From: Sellimonas catena | Lineage (GTDB): Bacteria; Bacillota; Clostridia; Lachnospirales; Lachnospiraceae | Length of the DNA: 64,000 nt | Assembly (NCBI RefSeq): GCF_045063725.1 | Contig: NZ_CP173695.1 | Direction: 5' to 3' (one strand) | Shown here: positions 1 through 8,372 of the stretch, piece after piece | How the letters are laid out: every line of letters begins with the position of its first letter | Numbering within the stretch: the first letter of the stretch is position 1 | Notes under the pieces: model-generated | The model's database searches: none | The model's input: only the letters and a program-made list of their open reading frames with translations | Told to the model about the DNA's origin: nothing | Translations under genes and position numbers: made by a program

Positions 1-125
1 AAAAAGCCGAAAATTCCTTGATTTTACGCGGATTTTCCTCTACTCCTGAAGGCGGTTTTCAATAGAAACCAGATCCTTTTTATGGTAAACTGTCCATAGA
101 GATTTCAGAAAGATGAGGATGTGCG

Positions 126-1795
126 ATGGATCCGGTTTTTACAGAAGAACAACTGAACAGGATGAGCAGGGAGGACATGCTCTCTTTGCTGAAGATCATG
201 CAGGAGCATCGTCAAAAGCAGGAAGAAACGCTGCAGAAGCAGGAATCAAGGATCCAGATCCTGGAAGAGAAAACAAAGGAACTGGAATTCCTGAACGCAA
301 TGCTCTCTGACCGCCTTACCCTTGCTCAGAGGAAACGCTTTGGCGCGTCCAGTGAAAAATATGCGGACGGGTATACCCAGCTGAATCTTTTTAACGAGGC
401 AGAGCAGGAAGCGGACCCGAATACCCCGGAACCGGACCTGGAAGAGGTCCATCCGTCTTCTTACAAGAGGAAGAAACGTTCCGGCAAAAAGGAGGAAGAC
501 CTTTCCTCCTTTGAGACAACCGAAGTCATTGAGTACAAACTGACAGGGGCAGACCGTTACTGCCCGGACTGCAATACGAAATACAAGGTTGTCACAAAGG
601 AAACCGTAAAACGGCTGAAATTCATTCCCGCACGGTTTGAGGTCGTGGAGGAAGTGACCTTTGTGTACAGCTGTCCGAAATGCGGGGCCATGAAACGGCC
701 GGAAAAAGCGCCGTCCCTTCTGAAAGGCAGTGTGGCAACTCCATCCCTGGTGGCAGGCATCATGAATGCCAAGTATGTAAACGGGATGCCGCTTGCGCGC
801 CAGGAACGGGAATTCGCCCGGTATGACCTGAATCTTTCCACAAAGACCATGGCGAACTGGATCATCCAATGCGCCGACCGGTATCTGCAGCCGCTCTATG
901 ATCTGATGAAAGAAGAGCTGCTCCGGAGTAAATATTTACACGGAGACGAAACCAGGATTCAGGTGATCGATGAGCCGGACCAGAAGGGTCCACCCAGAAC
1001 TGGATGTGGGTCTATCTCACCGATGAATACAGCGGTTCCCCGCAGATGGTCCTCTTCCAATACGAAAGGACCCGTGCCGGATACCATCCGAAGGAATTCC
1101 TTGGAGATCAGTTTGAGGGATATTTCACCTGCGATGGTTACCAGGCATACCACAGTCTCCCGGAAAGGATCACTGTAACGGGATGCATGGCCCATGCGAG
1201 ACGCAGATTTGATGAAGCCCTGACGGTCCTGAAAAAGGATTTCACCAAAGAGCAGCTGAAAGAGACAACCGCATATCAGGCAATGGCACGGATCGGGATA
1301 CTCTATAAGATTGAGGAGATGATCCGTGACAAGTCACCGGAAGAGAGGTATAAAGAGCGTCAAAAGCAGGCAAAACCGCTTTTAGAGGCTTTCTTTGAGT
1401 GGCTCCATACCTTGGAAGATTCCGTAGACCGGTCTTCGCTGATCGGTGAGGCTGTCCTGTACACCCTGAACCAGGAGGTTTATCTGAAGAGATATCTGGA
1501 GGACGGTCACTTAAGTATCGATAACCTGGCGGCGGAGCGTGCGCTGAAAAACTTTGCGACAGGGAGACGGAACTGGCTTTTTGCAAAGAGCATCCGTGGA
1601 GCGCAGGCCAGCGCGACTGTATACAGCATCACGGAAACAGCCATGCTAAACGGGCTGAAACCCTACAATTATCTCACCTATGTGATGGGGCAGATGAAAG
1701 ATCTTGGTCCGTTCCCGGAAAAGGAAGCCATGCTGGAACTGCTTCCCTGGTCCACCAGCCTGCCAGCTGATTGTCACAGCAAACTTAAAAAGTAA
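126..1795 (+). pseudogene. tnpC: IS66 family transposase (TnpC), frameshifted
   Basis: DDE transposase of the IS66 family, split over two frames. The first part (126 to about 986) has the N-terminal coiled coil (about residues 20-60), the RKRFGASSEK motif, a zinc-binding segment with CPDC and CPKCG pairs, and the first catalytic region (HGDET). The second part (from about 986 to 1795) continues with WMWVYLTDE, the AHARRRFDEA motif and the LAAERALK region with the catalytic Glu, then a normal IS66 C terminus. The frames join if one G is added to the GGG run at 986-988, giving DQKGSTQNWMWVY. A single-base deletion in a G run is therefore the simplest explanation, as mutation or sequencing error. 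Total length (about 555 residues) fits the family. Confidence 0.9.
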
Positions 1796-1806
1796 GAGAC
1801 AGATTT

Positions 1807-1840
1807 TCCCCTGGTAAGTGCCGGGGGATTTTTTGTTTTG
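1807..1840 (+). terminator. Rho-independent terminator after IS66 tnpC
   Basis: A CCCCTGG / CCGGGG stem with a six-base loop is followed by ATTTTTTG and more T. It lies 12 bases after the tnpC stop. Confidence 0.8.
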
Positions 1841-2006
1841 TCAAGGTACGGATGATTACCTACTTACATTCTATTTTAACTCAAAATGCTGTAAAGGCTA
1901 GCAAACTCTGTTTACACGCCCATTTTTCCAGCGCAAATTATTTTTACGTTCACTTATTCTAGGTGGATAGCTATAAAAAAAAATCATCTTTTAGGCTTGT
2001 CTACTC

Positions 2007-2061
2007 ATAAAAATTCGGGAACCGCCCTCTGTCCCTTTGACAAGTTCCGATTCCCGAAAAA
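2007..2061 (-). terminator. Hairpin terminator with TTGTCAA-containing loop
   Basis: On the minus strand TTCGGGAA and TTCCCGAA pair across a loop containing CTTGTCAAAGGGACAG, followed by ATTTTTAT. It lies just downstream of the Nudix/GNAT pair. A similar hairpin with the same CTTGTCAAAG loop is at 7430-7482, so this is a repeated element type. Confidence 0.65.
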
Positions 2062-2117
2062 TTCATATTTTTACAGTTTTTCATTTTTTAGCACGAAGCT
2101 GATTCTTCATTCAAGCA

Positions 2118-2615
2118 TCATTCATTAAGCAAACATGCTGTCAATGCCTTATATTCACGAAAATACATCCCACTTTTCATTTCCATATGCCCATATTCCT
2201 GATGCTTTGCGAAAATTTCAATGGCTTTTTCCACCGGAACCCATCTGGGCTCCAGACCTTCTTGTTCCTCCTGCTCAGTAAGTGAGCGTTCCGTATGACC
2301 ATCAGCTTCGCAGATAAAATAACGGCTGGAATACAAATACTCTTTGTAATATTCATTAATAATCAGGCTGCAGTATAACGGTTTCACAAGAATCCCTGTT
2401 TCCTCTGCCAATTCCCGAATGCAGCAGTCCTCATAGCTTTCACCGGCCTCAACACCACCGCCGGGAATCATCCACAGATCGCTGTTTTCCATATAAGACA
2501 ACAGAATATTTCCGTCCTTCACCACGATGCCGCGGCAGGCTTCTCGGATTTTGGTGTGTTCAGCAAAACGATTATCTCCATAAATATTGATTGTTTCCAT
2601 GTGATTAATGTCCAT
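2118..2615 (-). CDS. Nudix hydrolase
   Basis: Protein of about 165 residues with a clear Nudix box: GGGVEAGES followed by RELAEETGI, matching GX5EX7REUXEEXGU. Such enzymes hydrolyse nucleoside diphosphates linked to another group; the substrate cannot be told. The start at 2615 is chosen because its ATG overlaps the TGA of the upstream GNAT gene (TGATG) and is preceded by GAAGGA. A longer reading from 2648 lies inside the GNAT gene and has no better site. The overlap implies translational coupling, so the two genes form an operon. Confidence 0.85.
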   Translation of the reverse strand: MDINHMETINIYGDNRFAEHTKIREACRGIVVKDGNILLSYMENSDLWMIPGGGVEAGESYEDCCIRELAEETGILVKPLYCSLIINEYYKEYLYSSRYFICEADGHTERSLTEQEEQEGLEPRWVPVEKAIEIFAKHQEYGHMEMKSGMYFREYKALTACLLNE

Positions 2616-3172
2616 CAGTATTCTATTCCTTCTTTCATGTTGCTCCATTCTTCTTTCGTCTGGCAGGTGATGTGTTCCGTCCGTAAAAGGCCCTCTATAG
2701 CGCAGGGAACATTTTCACTAGAATGATGATAATGAAAGCCGCATTTTTCCTGAACTCGTTTTGATTTTTGGTTCCCATCAAAATATCCGCACCATATTTT
2801 AGACAGATTCAGATCTACAAATCCATGTCTCAAAATTTCCCGAACAGCTTCTGGAATCAAGCCTCTTCCCCAATAAGGAACACCGATCCAGTATCCAATC
2901 TCACCTTCTGTCTTCGGAAGTCCTATATTACTGGTTTCACCGATCATCAGCCCTATACTTCCAACCGGATGGCCGTTTTCTTTCAAAACCACTGCATAAG
3001 TCTCCGGTGCGGAAAGAACTTCCCGGATTATTTCCCGGCTGTTTTCCACACTTGTATGAACAGGCCATCCAGCTATAGGTCCCACATCAGGATGGCTTGC
3101 ATATCGGTATAAATCCTCTGCGTCTCTCTCCTCCCATGGACGGAGAAGCAGTCTCTCTGTTTCCAAAATCAT
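2615..3172 (-). CDS. GNAT family N-acetyltransferase (RimJ/RimL type)
   Basis: Protein of 185 residues starting MILETERLLLR, the usual opening of RimJ/RimL-like acetyltransferases. The acetyl-CoA binding region is GYWIGVPYWGRGLIPEA, followed by the late motif IWCGYFDGNQKS and EKCGFHYH. It should transfer acetyl from acetyl-CoA to an amino group; the substrate is unknown. The start at 3172 is supported by GGGAGG seven bases upstream; an in-frame extension to 3349 is out of character with the family. It overlaps the Nudix gene by one base. Confidence 0.85.
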   Translation of the reverse strand: MILETERLLLRPWEERDAEDLYRYASHPDVGPIAGWPVHTSVENSREIIREVLSAPETYAVVLKENGHPVGSIGLMIGETSNIGLPKTEGEIGYWIGVPYWGRGLIPEAVREILRHGFVDLNLSKIWCGYFDGNQKSKRVQEKCGFHYHHSSENVPCAIEGLLRTEHITCQTKEEWSNMKEGIEY

Positions 3173-3184
3173 ATCTCTGCACCT

Positions 3185-3362
3185 CCCTGTAGTTCGCATA
3201 CACATGACCATAGTCATCCATAATTCTCGCCCAAACTGCCCCTGCAGCCTTGCCGCCGAAATCGGCAACCAGACAATTATCCCCTCGTCTTGTCCCAAAC
3301 CTGTTTTTCTTAACCGGTAGGATGAAGGCGTTAGATTCAAATATCTCATTTTTTCTCATCAT
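3185..3362 (-). pseudogene. Truncated GNAT acetyltransferase N-terminal fragment
   Basis: A short reading frame starting MMRKNEIFES contains CLVADFGGKAAGAVWARI and then MDDYGH, which resembles the beta2-beta3 region of GNAT acetyltransferases of the type with GAVW.RIM.DYGH. The similarity stops near MDDYGHV, where the sequence runs into the ribosome site of the next acetyltransferase gene. The acetyl-CoA loop is absent. I infer a deletion that fused the start of one acetyltransferase gene to the front of another. Confidence 0.55.
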
Positions 3363-3437
3363 CGATGCTAAAAGACAGAAATTCCACGGCGCTGATAATT
3401 GCTAGGAACAGCAAGATCTCAAACGCCTCATTTTGCT

Positions 3438-3986
3438 TTAAATCTGGGGATAAATATCGGATGGATGTCCAAGAAGTCTCATGATTTCCAATTCATCTCT
3501 TGCATCCAACAGAGCATTATGTGTTTCTATGTAATCCTTATTGCTAATCATTCTCATGATATTTTCAACGCCATATCCTCGTTTCAATCTACCTGTTTTG
3601 CAGCATTCTGCCGAAGTTGGAATCATTGGATTATATTGTCTGTAAGCTGCAATTCGCATAATATCATGCCAAATAAAATCTTTCATAAACGCAAGACAGT
3701 TTTTGTCAAATCCTGCATTATAGGCAAAAACAGAAGAAACATCATATTCCATTAGAAAGGACGAAATGTTATCCGCAATTTTTTTCCGGGAAATCTTCTC
3801 CTCATTTATTCCTTTTATGTGAACAATATAATCAAACATTCCGCCTTCCCGCAAAGCTTCTTTGATTACATAGTACTTATACCCGACGATCTCGTAATTA
3901 CTCGCATCAGCAATTACGATTCCCACTGTCATTACAGCACCGCTCCATGTCGTTTCTGTATCTATTACCGCAATGTGTTCTTTCAT
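3438..3986 (-). CDS. DEDDh 3'-5' exonuclease (DnaQ-like)
   Basis: Protein of 182 residues with the DEDDh exonuclease motifs: IDTETT near residue 9 (Exo I, Asp and Glu), AYNAGFDK near 90 (Exo II), and HNALLDARDE near 158 (Exo III, His and Asp). The family degrades single-stranded DNA or RNA from the 3' end with two metal ions. The ATG lies one base after the stop of the helicase-nuclease gene, so the two are almost certainly co-translated. It is too short for a polymerase subunit. With the neighbour it looks like a dedicated DNA-processing module in accessory DNA. Confidence 0.85.
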   Translation of the reverse strand: MKEHIAVIDTETTWSGAVMTVGIVIADASNYEIVGYKYYVIKEALREGGMFDYIVHIKGINEEKISRKKIADNISSFLMEYDVSSVFAYNAGFDKNCLAFMKDFIWHDIMRIAAYRQYNPMIPTSAECCKTGRLKRGYGVENIMRMISNKDYIETHNALLDARDELEIMRLLGHPSDIYPQI

Positions 3987-3987
3987 T

Positions 3988-5784
3988 CTATTTTCCTTTC
4001 GGCTTATAATATTTAGTTAATTGTCTTTTGGTAATGGTTTTTACTACTGAATCCATAAACTTCTGTTTATCCGGAATCGAAATTTCCCACATTTCATTTG
4101 TCCTTATGTTCCATAAAATGCCCTTATCTAAATTTTGTGCAATCATATAGCACGCACACTGAAGATAATGTTCATGGTTAAGTTGAGAAACAAATTTAAG
4201 TTCATAGATTGTATCATCTTTTTTTACATCCGCATACCCAAGAGCCTCAAACGCCTTTTCCCCGTTCCGTCTTTCTGCAAATGCTATACTACAAATAATT
4301 TGTTCCTCTTCGTCATGTCTAAGACGTGTTTCGATTCGTCTAGTTAATAACTCTTTCTGTTCATCTGTAACTAATGGCAGTAAAACCTGAGAGTAATATC
4401 TACGTTGATTTGTTTCTAATGATGTTAGATGAAGAATCTTCTTTTCCACGCCTTTAATCTTATCATTAAATATTTTTCTATCCTTATGAACCAGGCGAAA
4501 CAGTTCAAATTCCCGGTCAATGTCATAATTATCAAAGAAAAATGCCTCTTGAAAAATGCCTATACATGGAGATAAATCAATGAGGCCATCATTACTTCGA
4601 ATATCGATTACGCTGGTATCTTCCACATTGATTTTCTTCTTTTCTAAAAGATCATAACACTCTTCTATATCTTCCTGAAATTTAAAATCAAACATTTCCG
4701 ATATTCCAACGTTCTCCAATGATGTATTCATATCCTCTGGAGTAGAAATAGATTCTTCTGACAATGTTTCTTCATTACCTGGGACAAAAATTATTTGCTT
4801 TTTCCCCCTGCTTGCTGCAACAAGGAATATATTTCTAAGTATCTCATACTTTTGCTGAGGTTTTCCAACTCGCATTCTCCAGTAGCTTTCTGTAAAATCA
4901 AAAACAACACAAATTTCTCTTTCTAACCCTTTACTACTATCAAAGGTAGTAAATATTGCCGTTTCCTTACTTGGCTGCACTTTCCCAGATGTATCTTGAT
5001 CTGAGATACTTGCATAGACAGTATTTTTATTAAATTTATCTTTGTTCTTTGATTCAAGTTTGTTAAGAATCTTTGTCATAGTTCCTTCTCTGGCTCCCAA
5101 ACATAACAATTTGCTCGGTTCCTGCTTAGCCAAAAAGTCTACTATTTCTTGTTCCGACATTTCAGAAATTTCACACTCACTGTTAACTCCAGTAATCTTC
5201 TTTTTCCATATGCGCCCCAACTTTTGTGCATAATCATTTGGAAGACGAAAGCATTTTGTAAATTCTAATTCAATGTGCTCTCCAAGAAACTTTTCAATAT
5301 ATTCTTCCACTTCAAGTGCAGTCTTATCATATATTTTTTGTTTCATATCTCCGACAGCAACAAGCTGTGCCTCGGGATTACAGCTGACTATATAATCTAA
5401 CATATCAGCAATTTCCTGATCTATGTCTTGATATTCATCCAGGACAATAAGATCAAACTTTCTAACAGGCGGTTTCTTCTTATTAAATTCCTGAAGCAAA
5501 TCTGATACACCGACCTGCATTCCTATTCTGTTTAAACAAGACCATGCATATCCGTGATAGTTTGTTACAGTAACATTTCTACCCTTTATCTTTTCTTTAG
5601 CGTCAATTTTAAGAAGCTTGTTATATGTAAGATAAAGTATCTTTTTGTTTTTAGGAAAACGAGTACATAGAGCCTGTATAGCCGTTGTTTTTCCGCTACC
5701 AACACAGGCATCAACAAGAATATTCTTCCCATTTAAAGCTTTCTCAATAAATTTTTCTTGTTCATCGGTAAGGATAATTGACAT
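3988..5784 (-). CDS. UvrD/Rep-like SF1 helicase with C-terminal PD-(D/E)XK nuclease domain
   Basis: Protein of 598 residues. The N terminus has the Q-motif LTDEQEKFI, Walker A (ACVGSGKTT, about residues 27-35) and Walker B (LIVLDEYQDID, about 110). AVGDMKQKIYD (motif III) and the late VAASRGKKQ helicase motif follow. The last ~130 residues contain GYADV, then IYELKF and a following Gln-Tyr segment (YLQCACYMIA), the RecB/Cas4-type nuclease arrangement. I infer an ATP-driven helicase tethered to a nuclease. It is shorter than PcrA and has no AddA-like length. It forms a two-gene operon with the DEDDh exonuclease. An antiphage or DNA repair role is possible but not shown. Confidence 0.8.
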   Translation of the reverse strand: MSIILTDEQEKFIEKALNGKNILVDACVGSGKTTAIQALCTRFPKNKKILYLTYNKLLKIDAKEKIKGRNVTVTNYHGYAWSCLNRIGMQVGVSDLLQEFNKKKPPVRKFDLIVLDEYQDIDQEIADMLDYIVSCNPEAQLVAVGDMKQKIYDKTALEVEEYIEKFLGEHIELEFTKCFRLPNDYAQKLGRIWKKKITGVNSECEISEMSEQEIVDFLAKQEPSKLLCLGAREGTMTKILNKLESKNKDKFNKNTVYASISDQDTSGKVQPSKETAIFTTFDSSKGLEREICVVFDFTESYWRMRVGKPQQKYEILRNIFLVAASRGKKQIIFVPGNEETLSEESISTPEDMNTSLENVGISEMFDFKFQEDIEECYDLLEKKKINVEDTSVIDIRSNDGLIDLSPCIGIFQEAFFFDNYDIDREFELFRLVHKDRKIFNDKIKGVEKKILHLTSLETNQRRYYSQVLLPLVTDEQKELLTRRIETRLRHDEEEQIICSIAFAERRNGEKAFEALGYADVKKDDTIYELKFVSQLNHEHYLQCACYMIAQNLDKGILWNIRTNEMWEISIPDKQKFMDSVVKTITKRQLTKYYKPKGK

Positions 5785-6057
5785 ATTATAATCTCCACTA
5801 AAATTTCTACTCTATTTCCACACGGAATCGACAAATTATGCCAAGAGCTACCAATGTTTGAAAACTTAGTCTTCACCAAACTGAACATCAGATTTTTATC
5901 ATTGATAAATTGTTTGAACTTATAATGCTATCATTTGCAAGCTCCATCAGCACATTATCATTATAATCTCTTTGCCCGATAAGCTCAAGTTGCCTGATCT
6001 CAATTATAGAAATTATAGACAAAAGGCAGTTTCAGGGCATCATTCGTGAAGTGCTTC

Positions 6058-6200
6058 TATGAACAACCGTTCTTATCTGTCAGGTGATTAACACAAGTCC
6101 GCACTATATATTGGCTGCTGGGTTTATAAAGCATCCGTCTCTTATATTTACCTCCGCATTCTCCACAGCAGATTCGACCGGAAAACCATACCAGTTCTGG
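6058..6200 (-). pseudogene. Remnant of a large serine recombinase (zinc-ribbon segment)
   Basis: On the minus strand a short frame reads GRICCGECGGKYKRRM, then VRTCVNHLTDKNGC and a stop. The CGECGG plus later Cys pattern is that of the recombinase zinc ribbon. No intact flanking domains are present. Just left of it (about 5895-5990) another frame fragment reads ELIGQRDYNDNVLMELAND and stops; its origin is unknown. I read the area as debris of an earlier integrated element. Confidence 0.45.
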
Positions 6201-6238
6201 TATCTTCCGGTGTCATAACCATTTCCTTTTTAGCCCCA

Positions 6239-6352
6239 CTATTTCACGATCACCATCTCCCCGTCCACATTGGCATAACCGTATTGGGATAGGAAATGAT
6301 GAAGGTTCCATTCTAAAAACGCCGTTTGATAACCCACTTCACATTCTCAAAA
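6239..6352 (-). pseudogene. C-terminal fragment of an unrecognised protein
   Basis: The minus strand has an open stretch reading ECEVGYQTAFLEWNLHHF, then LSQYGYANVDGEMVIVK and a stop, with no start codon. Composition is protein-like but I do not recognise the family. The whole 5785-6530 interval holds only such fragments and no intact gene. Confidence 0.3.
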
Positions 6353-6546
6353 ATAGACACCGACTCGCTTTCTGACAAAATGCTTTTGTCAAAGTAAAGT
6401 CCGCCAAATTTCCACTCGTTATTGGATTTGATATAGTTTTCTACAATTCCTCCTTACATGTCTGTAAACAAATTTTAAATATGCTTGCATTTGCTTGCAT
6501 TTGCAAAAGAAAGTGGGTATAATATATCCAAAGGAGTGTGATAGAT

Positions 6547-6852
6547 ATGGCAAATACATCCGCAGTTTATGCCCGTATTGATAAGGAGCTAAAAGAAAAC
6601 GCAGAAGGAATCCTTTCTCAGCTTGGGATTTCCCCGTCCAGCGCAATCCAGATGCTTTACAGTCAAATTGTACTAAAAAAGGGAATGCCTTTTGAACTGC
6701 GCCTGCCTTCCACAAAACCTACCGCAGTCGGCGATATGAGCCGGGAACAGCTGAATGCAGAGCTTATGAAAGGTGTGGAATCCATGAAATCCGGAAAAAC
6801 CTATACAGCAGATGAGGTGGATTCCGAGTTAAAGCGGGAGTTCGGTATATGA
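6547..6852 (+). CDS. RelB/DinJ-family antitoxin
   Basis: Protein of 101 residues with a ribbon-helix-helix N terminus typical of DinJ/RelB antitoxins (VYARIDKELKENAEGILS then LGISPSSAIQMLYSQI). The C-terminal half (TADEVDSELKREFGI) would wrap the toxin. ATG 6547 is ten bases after AAGGAG; an in-frame GTG at 6538 lies too close to the ribosome site. It overlaps the toxin gene by ATGA, the usual type II toxin-antitoxin layout. Such antitoxins normally repress their own promoter together with the toxin. Confidence 0.88.
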   Translation: MANTSAVYARIDKELKENAEGILSQLGISPSSAIQMLYSQIVLKKGMPFELRLPSTKPTAVGDMSREQLNAELMKGVESMKSGKTYTADEVDSELKREFGI

Positions 6853-7181
6853 GCGATACCTATTCCATTATCTACTCCTCGGAAGCCAAAGATGATCTGA
6901 GGGAGATTTATTCTTACATCGCTTATGACCTGCAGGCACCGGAGACAGCAGAGGGCCAGGTCAATCGTATCCGGAAAGAAATCCGGTCGCTGGATTTTAT
7001 ACCGTCCCGATATGCTGTCGTGGATTGGGAGCCGTGGAAAAGCATGGGGATGCATCGGGTACCGGTAGACAATTTCATCGTCTATTATGTCGTAAATAAC
7101 GGCAGCCGCACGATAACTGTGATCCGAATTTTCTACGGCGGCAGGGATATCGAGGACATCATTCAGGCAAAACGTGAGTAA
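6849..7181 (+). CDS. RelE/ParE-family toxin
   Basis: Protein of 110 residues of the RelE/ParE fold: YSIIYSSEAKDDLREIYSYI at the start, the conserved RYAVV stretch in the middle, and VIRIFYGGRDIEDII at the end. RelE members cleave ribosome-bound mRNA while ParE members poison gyrase; the sequence does not decide between them. Partner of the antitoxin immediately upstream (4-base overlap). A hairpin terminator follows 6 bases after the stop, so the pair is a self-contained operon. Confidence 0.88.
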   Translation: MSDTYSIIYSSEAKDDLREIYSYIAYDLQAPETAEGQVNRIRKEIRSLDFIPSRYAVVDWEPWKSMGMHRVPVDNFIVYYVVNNGSRTITVIRIFYGGRDIEDIIQAKRE

Positions 7182-7186
7182 TCCGC

Positions 7187-7216
7187 AAAAAGGAACAGAA
7201 TAGCTGTTCCTTTCTG
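7187..7216 (+). terminator. Terminator of the RelBE-type operon
   Basis: AGGAACAG (7191-7198) pairs with CTGTTCCT (7204-7211), with A-rich sequence before it and T-rich sequence after it, so it may act in both directions. Confidence 0.7.
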
Positions 7217-7218
7217 CA

Positions 7219-7300
7219 TTCAGAACTTATCAAGCTCCTCCTGAGCGACAATCCACTCATACTTCACGCCGTCATTGACTTTTCCCATCCACTTTTCCTG
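7219..7300 (-). pseudogene. Short C-terminal coding fragment
   Basis: The minus strand reads KWMGKVNDGVKYEWIV and then AQEELDKF before a stop, with no usable start. A further small frame MTDFDIKGVELTGWKQE lies just upstream. These look like leftovers of one deleted gene. Between here and 7680 only the hairpin and the rlmD-like end described next are seen. Confidence 0.3.
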
Positions 7301-7429
7301 CCTCCTTATACCTTTCCTTCCAGATTATTCTTGTTTCCAACCCGTCAGCTCCACACCCTTAATATCAAAATCGGTCATCAACTCTCCGCCATTTTCCACA
7401 GTAGACCAGTTTCTACTTACCTAAAAATG

Positions 7430-7482
7430 AAAAAATCCGGAAATCGAAACCTGTTCTTTGACAAGCCCCGACTCCCGGAAAT
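7430..7482 (-). repeat. TTGTCAA-loop hairpin, second copy
   Basis: On the minus strand TCCGGGAGTCGGGGCTTGTC leads into AAAGAACAGG and a closing TTTCCGGA, then TTTTTTC. Layout and the CTTGTCAAAG core match the hairpin at 2007-2061. It lies directly after the rlmD-like 3' end at 7512-7552, so it may be that gene's original terminator. Confidence 0.5.
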
Positions 7483-7511
7483 CCCTTGTTTTCTATACTT
7501 TTTCAGTATTC

Positions 7512-7552
7512 TATTCTTTAACTTTTGACATCAGCACAACCGTCTCAACATA
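7512..7552 (-). other. rlmD-like 3' end remnant (candidate att site)
   Basis: The minus strand encodes CYVETVVLMSKVKE and a TAG stop, closely like the C terminus of RlmD/RumA methyltransferases (HVETVVLL...). The DNA core TATGTTGAGACGGTT matches the rlmD site at 53861-53875 and the recombinase end at 11854-11870. An inverted repeat (GAGGAAATG / CATTTCCTC) adjoins it at 7557-7585. I infer a leftover attachment site or the displaced original 3' end of rlmD. Confidence 0.55.
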
Positions 7553-7679
7553 GCACGAGGAAATGATTTAGATATACATTTCCTCCACCTGTTCGTAAAA
7601 TGCCGCCCCAGTACCATATCGACTACTTTTTAGCTGATAGGGTTCACGGGAACATGTCGGGACGCCAAGATTACACCGT

Positions 7680-8079
7680 TCACCTAAAAATAAATATCTG
7701 ATTTGCCTTCTCAACAAACGTATCTGCTGAATCCCTCCACTGTCCCGGATAATAACGGTAACTCATACGACTTAACTGACCATTCCCATCAATTTCACAT
7801 TGAGTACTATATTTCGTCTTACCCGAGTTCGATGTATAATGGAAAACAAGAAAACCGTATTTGTCAACCTTGACGTATTTCCCATGAGAAACTGTTTGAG
7901 CCACCTTGCTTAGTTCGTTCAAAGGTACTCCATGCCATTTTTCTCCAGACTGTTCTTGTTCATAGATTACATATTCTTCAGGTGTATATCGTTTGAGCGG
8001 CTCATAGGTTTGTTTTCGTGACTGTTGTAACTGAGCATCTAAAAATTAAATTTTTTAAAATACTACCAAATAATCCCAT
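7680..8079 (-). pseudogene. Hypothetical protein, probably frameshifted near its start
   Basis: A start with a good ribosome site (GAAGGGAGAAAC before ATG at 8079) gives MGLFGSILKNLIF, but this frame soon stops. The adjacent frame continues without a start as DAQLQQSRKQTYEPLKRY and runs 100 more residues to 7680 (..VEKANQIFIFR). The junction lies in an A/T-rich run near 8040-8056. I read this as one gene of about 130 residues broken by an indel. Family not recognised. It is the last gene of a four-gene minus-strand cluster. Confidence 0.45.
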
Positions 8080-8186
8080 GTTTCTCCCTTCCTCATAAAT
8101 CTTTTATAAACCAGTCAACATAAATAATCAATTTCAAATATGTTTTCTATGGTTTGTAAACTCATGTTCGTACAAATATACACGCA

Positions 8187-8372
8187 TTAGCTCCTTCTTA
8201 ATTTGTTTATATTCTTCAAGAGAGCGGGTCCATACTTTTTACAAACGCCAATGAGAAGTCCGGCTGTGGCGAGAATTGCGCCTCCGTTTTTTACCGCCTT
8301 TGCACCTTCCTCAATTTTCTCATAGTCCTCACTGTTCAGAGTTTGATTCTGAAATCTTTTCCGTTCTGACAT
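8187..8372 (-). CDS. Small membrane protein, unknown function
   Basis: Protein of 61 residues starting MSERKRF. ATG 8372 is eight bases after GGAGGT; a longer in-frame reading from 8402 lacks a site. One hydrophobic segment (GGAILATAGLLIGVC) is followed by a basic tail (KNINKLRRS). It begins inside the end of the 362-residue gene upstream, indicating coupled translation. Family not recognised. Confidence 0.55.
   Translation of the reverse strand: MSERKRFQNQTLNSEDYEKIEEGAKAVKNGGAILATAGLLIGVCKKYGPALLKNINKLRRS

Larger units (their letters stand above)
1..1850 (+). mobile_element. IS66-family element, left part cut by the window edge
   Basis: The tnpC-type transposase gene (126-1795) and a hairpin terminator behind it identify an IS66-type insertion sequence. 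Bases 1-125 upstream of tnpC show no complete reading frame and would normally hold the end of tnpB, but I could not recognise TnpB residues. The right terminal repeat could not be fixed; a candidate lies in the GTTTACACGCCC area near 1910. The transposase is frameshifted, so the copy is probably not autonomous. Confidence 0.75.
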
